A stretch of DNA of 64,000 bases from Acidimicrobiales bacterium (lineage in GTDB: Bacteria; Actinomycetota; Acidimicrobiia; Acidimicrobiales; Aldehydirespiratoraceae). The notes beneath the pieces were generated by a model. The model worked only from the letters and a program-made list of their open reading frames with translations, searched no databases and was not told the DNA's origin. Location of the stretch: the NCBI GenBank assembly GCA_029263175.1, contig JAJCXZ010000101.1:1-64000 (forward strand). Reading direction: 5' to 3'. Below, piece by piece: positions 38,092-46,659 of the stretch. Each line of letters opens with the position of its first letter. Positions within the stretch are counted from its first letter, which is position 1. Position numbers and translations under genes: made by a program.

Positions 38092-38637
38092 TCAGCGGTC
38101 CGTGTGGTCGTCGAGTTCGAGATCTACGTCGAGTGGAGCCACGTAGGCCACTCCACCTTCCACTCGGACGACCACGACGGGGTTTCCAATATCGATGGTT
38201 GAGGCGTCGGCAGGGGCAGCAGTCATCTGCTCCCTGGCGCCGGCGATTTCGAGGACGATCTTCCCGCGATGCTCGGCACTGACCGGAAGTGCAACTCGCG
38301 CGATCTTTCCTTCGAGCTCGTGGTCCATCACTTCGCTCGATGTGGAGTTGCGGCGCAGCCATGCAAACGCGGCGCTGTTGAGACCGCCGGCGACCACACC
38401 AAGGATCACTGCGAGCAAGAAGCCGAAGATGACTCCGGAGCCGGCGAGGTCGGTGAGCAATCCCGTCAGCCCGAAGAAGGTCATGACGAAGGCAATGCTG
38501 GACAGCGGGATCACCGACAATGGTCCATCGGCATCGGCATCGCCGCCGAACCCGTCGGCCTCGGCATCCCCGGCGAACGCGAACCAGAGCAGCAGTGGCG
38601 CTCCCACCGCAAGGAAGAAGACGTAGAGACCTGTCAT
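38092..38637 (-). CDS. NfeD-like membrane protein (flotillin partner)
   Basis: A 181-residue protein with three to four membrane helices (LYVFFLAVGAPLLLWFAFAG, PLSSIAFVMTFFGLTGLLTDL, GVIFGFLLAVILGVVAGGL) and a C-terminal soluble domain of about 70 residues (LEGKIARVALPVSAEHRGKIVLEI, DIGNPVVVVRVEGGVAYVAPL), the NfeD OB-fold pattern. YqiJ/YuaF-type NfeD proteins accompany flotillins and help form lipid domains. The ATG at 38637 is used; the longer frame to 38934 crosses the divergent gene. It heads the two-gene operon. Confidence 0.83.
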   Translation of the reverse strand: MTGLYVFFLAVGAPLLLWFAFAGDAEADGFGGDADADGPLSVIPLSSIAFVMTFFGLTGLLTDLAGSGVIFGFLLAVILGVVAGGLNSAAFAWLRRNSTSSEVMDHELEGKIARVALPVSAEHRGKIVLEIAGAREQMTAAPADASTIDIGNPVVVVRVEGGVAYVAPLDVDLELDDHTDR

Positions 38638-38701
38638 ACCCGCATCACGGGCACACCGTAGTTCGCTTTTTGAAACGGGCGGCCGCGGGTACGCTCCGGC
38701 C

Positions 38702-39649
38702 GTGACCGAGACACCAGCTGAGACCGTCATCATCAACAACAGCGGATACCGGTTCCCGTCCGCGGTGCTGGATTGGCCGGGTGTCCGAATCGTCGAGGTA
38801 CGGGCCGATTCAGATGTACCCACCGATCTGACCGGCGACGTCGTCGTCACCAGCACCGAAGGCAGCACGAACCTCGCCGAGATCCTCTCGCGGGGTATCG
38901 GGTGGGTCCACACCATCGGTACCGGGGTCGACAACTTCCCGTTCGAGATCCTCGCCGAGCAGACGCTGACCTGTTCTCGGGGCGGTAGTGGACTCCCGAT
39001 CGGCGAGTGGGTGTTTGCTCAGATGCTCGCCTTTGCGAAGGCAATGCCAGAGGTCTTCGTCAGCGATGAGCCCGAGACCTGGGGGATCGATGGACGGATC
39101 GGGTCGCTCCGAGGAGCCACCGTGGTGATCGTCGGGGTGGGCGGGATCGGCACGGAGGTCGCTCGCCTGAGCCTCGCGCTCGACATGACGGTGATCGGTG
39201 TTCGCCGACGCGGCAGGCTCGGTCCGTTCGATGAGATGGCGGTCGTCAACGACCTGAGCGAGGTCATCGGTGACGCCGACCACCTGATCCTCGCCGCACC
39301 CGCGACGGCGGAGACACGGCACCTGATCGACTCGCCGATGCTCGAGCAGGTGAAGCCGGGGCTCCATCTCGTGAACATCGCGCGGGGCGCCCTGGTCGAC
39401 CAGGACGCGCTTCGTGTCGCGCTCGACGATGGCCGAGTGGCACGGGCGTCACTCGATGTCACCGATCCAGAGCCGCTGCCCGCTCGGCACTGGCTGTACG
39501 AGCATCCTCGGGTGCGACTCACCCCCCACACCAGCTGGATGGGTCCAGGAGCACTCAGCGCCATGATGGCACTGCTGCGCACGAACTATGACCTCTATCG
39601 AGCCGGTCAACCGCTCGAGGGCATCGTGGACGTTGAAGTCGGGTACTGA
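38702..39649 (+). CDS. D-isomer-specific 2-hydroxyacid dehydrogenase
   Basis: A 315-residue NAD(P)-dependent dehydrogenase of the glyoxylate/hydroxypyruvate reductase group. It has VVIVGVGGIGTEVARL (GxGxxG), an Arg-containing loop GVRRRGRL suggesting NADPH, and the catalytic Arg in NIARGALVDQ, Glu in DPEPLPARHWL and His in TPHTSWMG. It reduces 2-keto acids or oxidises D-2-hydroxyacids; glyoxylate is the likeliest substrate in this subgroup. The GTG at 38702 lies six bases after TACGCT (leaderless pattern). Confidence 0.9.
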   Translation: MTETPAETVIINNSGYRFPSAVLDWPGVRIVEVRADSDVPTDLTGDVVVTSTEGSTNLAEILSRGIGWVHTIGTGVDNFPFEILAEQTLTCSRGGSGLPIGEWVFAQMLAFAKAMPEVFVSDEPETWGIDGRIGSLRGATVVIVGVGGIGTEVARLSLALDMTVIGVRRRGRLGPFDEMAVVNDLSEVIGDADHLILAAPATAETRHLIDSPMLEQVKPGLHLVNIARGALVDQDALRVALDDGRVARASLDVTDPEPLPARHWLYEHPRVRLTPHTSWMGPGALSAMMALLRTNYDLYRAGQPLEGIVDVEVGY

Positions 39650-39661
39650 TAGAACCCAGCC

Positions 39662-40078
39662 ATGACGACAATCCTCGAACGCCTGGCATCCATCGAACTC
39701 TTCTCCGAGCTCAGTGCCAAGGAGCTGAAGAAGATCGCATCCTTCATGACGCCGATCAACATAAGGGCGGGCCGCGACCTCACCGTGCAGGGAAATCCGG
39801 GCCGAGAGTTCATGATCATCGCGGAGGGTGAGGCCTCGGTTCGCCGCAATGGTCGCCTCATCGCCTCTCTCGGCCCCGGCGACTTCTTCGGTGAGCTCGC
39901 CGTCGTTGCCGGAGTGCCGCGGACCGCCACGGTCACCGCCGAGACCGACATGCTCATCGAGACCCTCAACCGTCGCGAATTCTCCTCGTTGCTCGATGGG
40001 TCTCCTCGGCTTGCGAAGAAGATTCTCGTTGGCGCCGTGAAGCGGCTGCACGAACTCGAAGAGGGCGTCGTCCGCTGA
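39662..40078 (+). CDS. Single-domain cyclic-nucleotide-binding protein
   Basis: A 138-residue protein that is only a cNMP-binding beta-barrel: LASIELFSELSAKELKKIASFMTPI, then GREFMIIAEGEASVRRNG, GDFFGELAVVAGVPRTATVTAET (the phosphate-binding cassette), and a C-terminal helix. There is no DNA-binding or enzymatic domain, so it may sense cAMP as a stand-alone module or bind a partner. The stop overlaps the CTG that begins ribokinase, so the two are co-translated. Confidence 0.85.
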   Translation: MTTILERLASIELFSELSAKELKKIASFMTPINIRAGRDLTVQGNPGREFMIIAEGEASVRRNGRLIASLGPGDFFGELAVVAGVPRTATVTAETDMLIETLNRREFSSLLDGSPRLAKKILVGAVKRLHELEEGVVR

Positions 40079-40983
40079 GCGCGGAGATCGCAGTCGTCGG
40101 GAGCGCCAACCTCGACCTTGTGGTCGATGTTGAGCAAGTTCCGCTTGTCGGTGAAACCGTGATGGGCGGCGATCTTCACCGATATCCGGGCGGCAAGGGA
40201 GCCAACCAGGCGGTTGCTGCCGCTCGTCTCGGCCGCAAGGTGGCAATGATCGGGCGACTGGGAGATGACGAGGGTGGATCGATCCTGCGCGCCGCGCTCG
40301 AAGCCGACGGCGTCGACACGTCTCACCTCCTGACCACCGCTGAGTCCCCCAACGGCGTGGCGCTGATCGCAGTCGACAGTGGCGGCGACAACGCGATCGT
40401 CGTGAGTCCCGGAGCCAACGCGCGGCTCTCTCCGCGCGATGTCGCTGCTGCCGGCCCGATCCTCGCTGCGGCCGCGGTGACACTCCTCCAGCTCGAAGTC
40501 CCGCTTGCTGCCGTGGCAGCCGCCGCGGCGGCTGCCGGTGGCACCGTGGTCCTCAATCCTGCGCCCGCTCCCTCCGAGCCGTTGCCCGATTCGTTGCTCC
40601 GCAATGTCGATGTCCTCGTCCCCAACCAGACGGAGTTGGCGACCCTCACCGGCCATCACGGACCGGTGGACGCCGTGCTTGCTGCGGAACTCGCGACCCG
40701 CCTGCCATCGCCGGCCGTCGTGATCACCCTCGGGGCCGAGGGTGCGCTTGTCGTGGCCGACGGCAAGACCACGCACGTGGCCGCTCCGGTGGTCGAACCG
40801 GTCGACACCACCGCAGCGGGGGACTCGTTCTGCGGGGCCCTCGCTGACGCGCTCGTCCGTGGAGCAACAATCGTCGAGGCGGCCGAGTGGGCGGTACGCG
40901 TCGGAGCGGCGACGACGCGGCGATCCGGCGCTCAACCGTCACTCCCGACCCCCGCCGAGGTCGAGGCCCTGCTTCGGCCCTAG
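40075..40983 (+). CDS. rbsK: Ribokinase (PfkB family), probable CTG start
   Basis: A 302-residue ribokinase. Essential N-terminal substrate motif AVVGSANLDLVV lies upstream of the first GTG at 40120, and the only in-frame start before it is CTG at 40075, overlapping the preceding stop (CTGA). GAGGG (40061-40065) nine bases upstream is a good ribosome site. Other motifs are complete: GGKGANQAVAAARLG, the Asn/Asp regions, and DTTAAGDSFCGALADAL with the catalytic Asp. It phosphorylates ribose to ribose-5-phosphate. The nucleoside hydrolase follows nine bases later, so together they return nucleoside sugar to central metabolism. Confidence 0.82.
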   Translation: MSAEIAVVGSANLDLVVDVEQVPLVGETVMGGDLHRYPGGKGANQAVAAARLGRKVAMIGRLGDDEGGSILRAALEADGVDTSHLLTTAESPNGVALIAVDSGGDNAIVVSPGANARLSPRDVAAAGPILAAAAVTLLQLEVPLAAVAAAAAAAGGTVVLNPAPAPSEPLPDSLLRNVDVLVPNQTELATLTGHHGPVDAVLAAELATRLPSPAVVITLGAEGALVVADGKTTHVAAPVVEPVDTTAAGDSFCGALADALVRGATIVEAAEWAVRVGAATTRRSGAQPSLPTPAEVEALLRP

Positions 40984-40992
40984 CATCTGGAG

Positions 40993-41937
40993 ATGCCTAT
41001 CTCGATGCTGATCGATTGTGACCCTGGGGTCGACGACGCCATTGCGCTGTTGACCGCAATGTCGCGGGCCGATCTCGTCGGCATCACGACGGTGAACGGC
41101 AACGTCGGGATCGAGCACACCACACACAACGCTCTCGCAATCGCGCAGATCGCCGGTGTCGACGTGCCCGTCCATCGAGGCGCTGCCCGGCCCCTGATCG
41201 CTCCGACGATCGATGCTTCCTACGTCCACGGGGCAACGGGGCTGGGCTCGGTGGAGCTCCCCAGCGTCTCTCGCGACATCGACAGCGACGACGCTGTCGG
41301 CTTCATCCTGGACATGGCTCGCAGTGTCGACGATCTCCACCTCGTTGCCGTCGGGCCGTTCACCAACATCGCTCTCGCGTTGCGGCGGGACCCGACACTT
41401 CCGCAGCGCCTGGCCGGCTTCACGATCATGGGTGGCGCCGCGGGGCCCGGCAATGTGACTTCCACCGCCGAATTCAACGTGTGGGCCGACCCTGAAGCCG
41501 CAGCAATGGTCTTCAACGAGTTCCCGATGCTCACCATGGTCGGACTCGATGTCACCCACAAGGTTCTGCTCGGGCCCATCGAACGCGATCGCCTGCGGGC
41601 CGCCCGCACGCCGAGCTCCTTGTTCGCGGCAGCACTACTCGACCACGCGGTCACCGTTGTCGGCGAGATCCGCGGCTGGGTCGGCGCGCCGATTCACGAT
41701 GCCTCCGCGGTCATGGCGGTTCTGCGACCGGATCTGTTCAGCGGCCGTTCGCACCCTGTCTCGGTCGAGCTCAGCGGTTCTCTCACGCGCGGCATGACCG
41801 TGGTCGACCAACGGGTGGGGGGACGCGACGGGACCGACGAAGCACCTCCCAACGCCCACGTGCTCTTTGATGCACTCGTCGACGACGTCGTCACCGAGAT
41901 CGTCAACGCGGTGATCGACCTGCAGGCGCAGGACTAG
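40993..41937 (+). CDS. Inosine-uridine-type nucleoside hydrolase
   Basis: A 314-residue nucleoside N-ribohydrolase. The N-terminal calcium-binding motif is DCDPGVDDAIAL, with the following NVGIEHTTHNALAIAQIAG and the VHGATGLG and EFNVWADPEAA segments that line the active site. It cleaves ribonucleosides to base plus ribose, which the adjoining ribokinase can phosphorylate. TAGCAT lies six bases before the ATG, and GGAG also precedes it. Which base it prefers is not visible. Confidence 0.92.
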   Translation: MPISMLIDCDPGVDDAIALLTAMSRADLVGITTVNGNVGIEHTTHNALAIAQIAGVDVPVHRGAARPLIAPTIDASYVHGATGLGSVELPSVSRDIDSDDAVGFILDMARSVDDLHLVAVGPFTNIALALRRDPTLPQRLAGFTIMGGAAGPGNVTSTAEFNVWADPEAAAMVFNEFPMLTMVGLDVTHKVLLGPIERDRLRAARTPSSLFAAALLDHAVTVVGEIRGWVGAPIHDASAVMAVLRPDLFSGRSHPVSVELSGSLTRGMTVVDQRVGGRDGTDEAPPNAHVLFDALVDDVVTEIVNAVIDLQAQD

Positions 41938-41955
41938 AGCGGGCGACCCCGGCGG

Positions 41956-42690
41956 ATGGACAAGTTCCTCGAGTACCTCGATGGAGACCGGGTGATCTAC
42001 ACCTTCGTGCTCGCGTGGGTGGTCGCCGGCAGCATCTGGGTGGTCCTGGACTGGCTCGGGAACCCGAGCCGAGGCGCGTTCCGTCCGAAGGGCGAGCGAT
42101 TCGCCGGCACATGGAGCGAGCGTCGCGATGCCCGCCGCCGCCAAGCCCAGGAGGACGATGCCGCGGTGCGTACGACGTTGCGCGACGCCTACGGAGTCTC
42201 CAGCCTCCGCGTCGGATGGAACCGCCGGCGAGAGGCCCGTGTTCTCGAATCCGACGACCTCCTCGTCAGGAACCGCCCGGTTCCCGCTCCCAAGCGGAAA
42301 CGACGACGCTTCGTCCGCCTCCCCGAGCTTCGCCCCGAAGAGCTCCTCGCCACCCCTGAGCCGGTGCTCGGCACCTACGACGAGTCACGGCCGATTCAGA
42401 TTCCCGAACCGCTCTCACCTCGAGGGCGATGGCGAGTCGGGCTCGATCCGCTCATGCTGAGCGCCGACGGCCTCTCGCCCAAGGCGGCCACTGTGCGGAG
42501 TCGGGTCTGGAAGAACCACGCCGCCGAACAGCTTTGGGGAGTCGAGAACCAGAAGCGGATGCGAGAAGGCAAGCCGCCGCGCCGCACGAACCCCGCGACC
42601 GGCAAGATCGAGACCGCAAGCGTCGACCTGATCAGCGCTCGTCCCTACTGGAAGTCCATGGCTGTCGATCCCTTCGGCGACGCCGAATGA
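41956..42690 (+). CDS. Membrane-anchored basic protein of unknown function
   Basis: A 244-residue protein with one N-terminal membrane helix (about 14-31, YTFVLAWVVAGSIWVVLDWL) and a highly basic cytoplasmic remainder rich in Arg/Lys (RRDARRRQ, KRKRRRF). Near the C-terminus is a short motif NPATGKIETASVDLI. I recognise no domain. It overlaps the next gene by four bases (ATGA), and both follow the nucleoside hydrolase closely, so they may be in the same operon. No function is assigned. Confidence 0.5.
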   Translation: MDKFLEYLDGDRVIYTFVLAWVVAGSIWVVLDWLGNPSRGAFRPKGERFAGTWSERRDARRRQAQEDDAAVRTTLRDAYGVSSLRVGWNRRREARVLESDDLLVRNRPVPAPKRKRRRFVRLPELRPEELLATPEPVLGTYDESRPIQIPEPLSPRGRWRVGLDPLMLSADGLSPKAATVRSRVWKNHAAEQLWGVENQKRMREGKPPRRTNPATGKIETASVDLISARPYWKSMAVDPFGDAE

Positions 42691-43091
42691 GCTCGACAGA
42701 TGCTCGAACCTCTCTGGAATTCGACTTCACGGTTCCCACCGAGGTGACCGTGCGCCGCGGAATTCACAGCGATATCCGCGACCAGGGGATGCTCCTGCGA
42801 CACCGCCGAACCATGACAGTCGGCGACGTGTCGGCCAAGGAGCTCGTTCTGTGGTCCACGACTGCACCCAACGAGGTGACGGTCTCGGTTCCCGCCGGCT
42901 CCCTCGTGGTGTGGAACGTATGGCGCGACAACGGTGCCATGCACGGACTCCTCGGCGATGCCGAGATCCGCCGATTCGAACTGCCCGACGGTGGCCTGAT
43001 GCTCGAATGTTCCGACGGCTATGCCCCTCGCGAATCAACCGACCTGCGAGTGGAACTCCACTTCGATCCCGCGCCCACCGACCCGGCATAG
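42687..43091 (+). CDS. Small protein of unknown function, probably beta-rich
   Basis: A 134-residue soluble protein with alternating strand pattern (FDFTVPTEVTVRRGI, ELVLWSTTAPNEVTVSVPAGSLVVWNVW, LRVELHFDP), no signal, and no motif I know. It could be a jelly-roll or cupin-like fold; the HGLLGDAEIRRFELPDGGLMLEC part is cupin-like in spacing but lacks the His cluster. The ATG overlaps the preceding stop (ATGA). The open frame to 42429 is longer but lies inside that gene. Confidence 0.5.
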   Translation: MSSTDARTSLEFDFTVPTEVTVRRGIHSDIRDQGMLLRHRRTMTVGDVSAKELVLWSTTAPNEVTVSVPAGSLVVWNVWRDNGAMHGLLGDAEIRRFELPDGGLMLECSDGYAPRESTDLRVELHFDPAPTDPA

Positions 43092-43103
43092 AGCACGACG
43101 GAG

Positions 43104-43601
43104 TCAGTCGACGGTAGGCCGATGAATCTCGGCGCCCCAGGTCGCACCGGGTTCGACCACCGTGCGCAGCACCGTCGCCGCGGTGATCAGCCAGCGCACG
43201 ATTCCAGCCGGATCGGCATCATGCGGGAGATCAACCACGATCCCGTGTTTCGCATGATCCTGACGCTTCACCCAACCCACCGGAAGCCCGAGCCCGAGCT
43301 CGTCAAGTCGTTTCAGAGCATTGGGGCCCGTGCCATGAGCGACCCCGAGTTGAGCCGGTCGCGGCTTGCGCCCGCTTGCGGGAGGCGTCCAGGTCGCGAG
43401 CGCAACCGCTGGTCCACGGCCGGAGAACCAGGCAGCAAGCCCTGACCGTTCCGGCACTCGTAGCTGTTCCTCGGTGTCCAGGAGCGGACCGATGTTGATC
43501 CAGCCTTCGCCGTCGCCTCGTTCGGCCAACTCGACCATGGCGGCAACGACCGGATCGCTCTCGTCGCGGTGAAACTCCACAGCTTCGGTTTCGAACGCCA
43601 T
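43104..43601 (-). CDS. Hypothetical protein
   Basis: A 165-residue soluble protein beginning MAFETEAVEFHRD. It has ERGDGEGWINIGPLLDTEEQL and LPVGWVKRQDHAKHGIVVDLPHDADPAGIVRWLITAATVLRTVV, a helix-rich C-terminus. It is not a family I recognise. The ATG at 43601 is chosen over 43631 because TACGGT lies six bases upstream (43613-43608 on the minus strand). The gene lies divergent from the DUF3048 protein gene. Confidence 0.55.
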   Translation of the reverse strand: MAFETEAVEFHRDESDPVVAAMVELAERGDGEGWINIGPLLDTEEQLRVPERSGLAAWFSGRGPAVALATWTPPASGRKPRPAQLGVAHGTGPNALKRLDELGLGLPVGWVKRQDHAKHGIVVDLPHDADPAGIVRWLITAATVLRTVVEPGATWGAEIHRPTVD

Positions 43602-43655
43602 CTCGCGACCGTAGCGACTGCATGACAGCAACCCGACCCGGTACGGTGGGAGACG

Positions 43656-45161
43656 TTGCGGACGACACGATTCACCCCTGTTCTTGTGGCCGCCGTGGCA
43701 GCCGCCTCACTTGGCGTCGGCGCGCCCGCGTCCGGTCAGTCCAGCCCGGGTGAGCTGGGAGATCTCGAACGTCGCCGGGACGAAATCACCATCGAGCTCG
43801 GCCAGCTCGACGCCGAACTCGGGTCCCTCGACGACGAACTCGCTCAGATCGACGACGAGATCGAGATCCGTGAGGCCGCGATCGAACTTGTCGCCGACGA
43901 GTTCGAACGAACTGTCGATGCCAGGCGTGAACCTGAACACACGCGCCTCACCATCGCCCTTGTCGGCTTCACGTCGGGTGATCCTCGCTCCAACGCTCTC
44001 CTTGATGAAGTTCGTGTGCTCGAGGGCGACGACGAACCATCGCGGCGGCGCGAGCTGTACGAGGCCGTCATCGAAGACGCCCGCCGGAAGCTCGAGGATT
44101 TCGACCAGCAACTCCGGCTCCTCGCCGGCGACATGACCGAGGCTCGCGCCGGGTTGGGGGTTTCACAAGCGAGACGTGATGCCACCGAAACGCTGCACGG
44201 CGAGACCGGGGCCCGCCGGGCCGAGCTCGCGATCGAACTCGACGAGACGGAACGACGGATCCAGCTCCTGTTGTCGTTGCAGGGCAAGACGTTGCTGACG
44301 GGCGAGATCACATTCGACGTGGTGAATCGGCCCGTTCTCGCGATCAAGATCGACAATGTCGTGGCTGCACGCCCCCAAGCCGGCATCAACGATGCCGACA
44401 TGGTCTTTGTCGAAGAGGTCGAAGGTGGCCTCACCCGACTCGCTGCCATCTTCCACTCCGCCACTCCGAGCGAGGTCGGTCCCGTGCGATCGATGCGCAC
44501 CGGCGACTTCGACCTGCTCGCCCAGTTCAACTCGCCCCTATTCGCCACGTCGGGCGGAAACCGAGGATCGAGAGAGGCGTTGCGCAACTCGACCCTGGTC
44601 GACATCGGCGCGGCAACCCACGGTGACCTGTTCTACCGAAGCAGTGGCCGCGCCGCCCCGCACAATCTCTTCACCAACCCGGCCAACCTCTGGTCGGTGG
44701 GCTCGGGAGAGGACTACGAAACGGGCTCACCCCAGCCGGTCCTTCGCTTCCGTGAACCGAGTGACCCGATCCTTGGCGATGCCCGCCCGGCGAACGGGGT
44801 CACGATCGACTATGGCCAGACGATCGTTAGCTACGAGTGGGACGGTTCCGGCTGGGCCCGCTCCCAGGACAACTCGCCCACTGTCGACACTGCAGGAGTC
44901 CGAGCGGCTCCCACCACCGTGATCGTGCAGTTCACGTCGTATGCGTCGTCGGCCGCGGACCCCGCGTCGCCCGAGGCCATCACTCTCGGGCAGGGCCCGG
45001 CGTGGATCTTGACCGACGGCCAGATCGTGCCGGCATCATGGCGCCGCAGCGAGTTGCTCGACGTGTTCGAATACGTCGACAACAGCGGCAACTTCATCAC
45101 GGTGCTGCCCGGTCAGAGTTGGATCGAGATGCCGCGGCGGGATTCCGCCACGGTCAACTGA
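43656..45161 (+). CDS. Secreted DUF3048 protein with coiled coil
   Basis: A 501-residue protein. A signal peptide (RTTRFTPVLVAAVAAASLGVGAPASG) precedes a long, charged coiled coil (about 30-195, many ELD/ERR heptads), then a DUF3048 (YerB-like) domain: VLAIKIDNVVAARPQAGINDADMVFVEEVEGGLTRLAAIFHS and VGPVRSMRTGDFDLL. Family members are cell-wall proteins of unknown role, often with lipoprotein anchors. The start is TTG at 43656 with TACGGT eight bases upstream and GGGAG nearby. The coiled coil fused to DUF3048 is not the usual architecture. Confidence 0.83.
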   Translation: MRTTRFTPVLVAAVAAASLGVGAPASGQSSPGELGDLERRRDEITIELGQLDAELGSLDDELAQIDDEIEIREAAIELVADEFERTVDARREPEHTRLTIALVGFTSGDPRSNALLDEVRVLEGDDEPSRRRELYEAVIEDARRKLEDFDQQLRLLAGDMTEARAGLGVSQARRDATETLHGETGARRAELAIELDETERRIQLLLSLQGKTLLTGEITFDVVNRPVLAIKIDNVVAARPQAGINDADMVFVEEVEGGLTRLAAIFHSATPSEVGPVRSMRTGDFDLLAQFNSPLFATSGGNRGSREALRNSTLVDIGAATHGDLFYRSSGRAAPHNLFTNPANLWSVGSGEDYETGSPQPVLRFREPSDPILGDARPANGVTIDYGQTIVSYEWDGSGWARSQDNSPTVDTAGVRAAPTTVIVQFTSYASSAADPASPEAITLGQGPAWILTDGQIVPASWRRSELLDVFEYVDNSGNFITVLPGQSWIEMPRRDSATVN

Positions 45162-45167
45162 GGTCTC

Positions 45168-46631
45168 ATGCCGCGCCCAATCGTTCGCTGCCGCCCCGAT
45201 CCGGTGATGGTGGCCGGCTTCGACCGCATCCGAACGGAGCTCAACGTTCCCGCTGCGTTCCCCGAGGTGGTCCTTCAGTCCGCCACAGACTCCGTCGCCG
45301 TCGGCCCCCGGATCCCACCTGGAGCCGACTCAGCGGTGCTCGATGCCAGGGATCTCCCGTTCGTGACGATCGATCCACCCGGATCCACCGATCTCGACCA
45401 AGCGTTCTTCGCTCGTCGGCGCGGTGACGGATACACCGTGTTCTACGCCATTGCCGACGTGGCAGCGCTGGTCGCTCCCGGCGGCGCTGTTGACATCGAA
45501 GCGCGCGATCGCGGTCTCACGTTGTACAGCCCCGACCTGCGCACCTCGCTCCACCCGGAGTCGATCAACGAAGACGGCGGCAGTCTGCTCCAGGGGCAAG
45601 ATCGCCGGGCGTTGCTCTGGACCATCGAGGTCGACGGCGATGGCGTGTTGGGCGATGCCCGGCTCGAACGGGCCGACGTGCGCACGCGTCACCAGTTGTC
45701 CTATCGAGCCGCCCAAGCGGGGATGGCCTCGGCCGGGCCCGACGATGCACTCACCCTTCTCCGTGAGATCGGCGAGCTGAGGGAGGCACAGGAGCGGCAG
45801 CGAGGCGCCGTGAGCCTGGCCCTCCCGTCGCAGGAGGTCGTGCATCAACCCGACGGCTCATTCGCCATCCTCTTCGACGAATCGTTACCGATCGAGGGAT
45901 GGAACGCCCAGATCTCACTGCTCACAGGCATCGTCGCCAGCCGCATCATGCTCGACGCCGGCGTCGGGCTCCTCCGCACACTTCCTGAACCCGACGATCG
46001 AACCGTCGACCAGCTTCGCCGAACTGCGAATGCACTCGGAATCGGGTGGCGCCGCGGCCAGAGTTACGCCGATCGGGTCCGATCGCTGCGGCCCGATACT
46101 CCGGAGACCGCCGCGATGCTGAGCCAGGCGGCTCGCGGCCTGAGGGGGGCCGGCTATGTCGCGTTCGCCGACGATGACCCACCGTCGGATCCCCGACACT
46201 CCGCAATCGCCTCGACGTACGCCCATGTCACCGCTCCTTTGCGCCGGTTGTGCGACCGGTTCGCCAACGAGATCGTGATGGCACACTGCGCCGACCATGC
46301 ACCACCCGCGTGGGCGGTCGAGGCATTGGAAGAACTCCCGAGCCTCATGGGTTCGGCGAAGAATCGGGATCGCAACCTCGAGCGGGCGATGGTCGACTTC
46401 ATGGAGGCCACCGTGCTCACACCTCGGGTCGGCGAGACGTTTGCCGCAGTGGTCACCGATGTTGACGACGAACGCAACCGGCTGCGGATTCAGCTCAGGG
46501 AGCCGGCGGTGGTGGCGAGGGTCGATGCCGGCGGCGGGCCCGGGAAGGCAGCCGAACTCGGCGATGAGATCACGGTGCGACTCGTCGCCACGGATCCCGG
46601 CGAGCGACGGGTGGACTTCACGATCGTCTGA
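45168..46631 (+). CDS. RNB-domain ribonuclease (RNase II/R-like, short form)
   Basis: A 487-residue protein made of the RNB catalytic domain with a small C-terminal beta domain. The active-site block is TIDPPGSTDLDQAFFA: three of the four RNase II Asp residues are kept, with Gln in the fourth position. The YAIADVAALVAPGGAVDIEARDRG, RHSAIASTYAHVTAPLRRLCDRFANEI segments and a final S1-like stretch follow. There is no N-terminal cold-shock domain pair. Such short RNB proteins are common in actinobacteria. It lies six bases downstream of the DUF3048 gene. Confidence 0.83.
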   Translation: MPRPIVRCRPDPVMVAGFDRIRTELNVPAAFPEVVLQSATDSVAVGPRIPPGADSAVLDARDLPFVTIDPPGSTDLDQAFFARRRGDGYTVFYAIADVAALVAPGGAVDIEARDRGLTLYSPDLRTSLHPESINEDGGSLLQGQDRRALLWTIEVDGDGVLGDARLERADVRTRHQLSYRAAQAGMASAGPDDALTLLREIGELREAQERQRGAVSLALPSQEVVHQPDGSFAILFDESLPIEGWNAQISLLTGIVASRIMLDAGVGLLRTLPEPDDRTVDQLRRTANALGIGWRRGQSYADRVRSLRPDTPETAAMLSQAARGLRGAGYVAFADDDPPSDPRHSAIASTYAHVTAPLRRLCDRFANEIVMAHCADHAPPAWAVEALEELPSLMGSAKNRDRNLERAMVDFMEATVLTPRVGETFAAVVTDVDDERNRLRIQLREPAVVARVDAGGGPGKAAELGDEITVRLVATDPGERRVDFTIV

Positions 46632-46659
46632 CGCTCCTCCATGCGGAGAGCCTCAGAAG

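Noticed and set aside
39449-40935. Long minus-strand frames (344 and 442 codons) opposite the cNMP, ribokinase and dehydrogenase genes
   Set aside because: They lie wholly opposite well-supported genes, with Arg/Ser/Gly-rich, motif-free translations.
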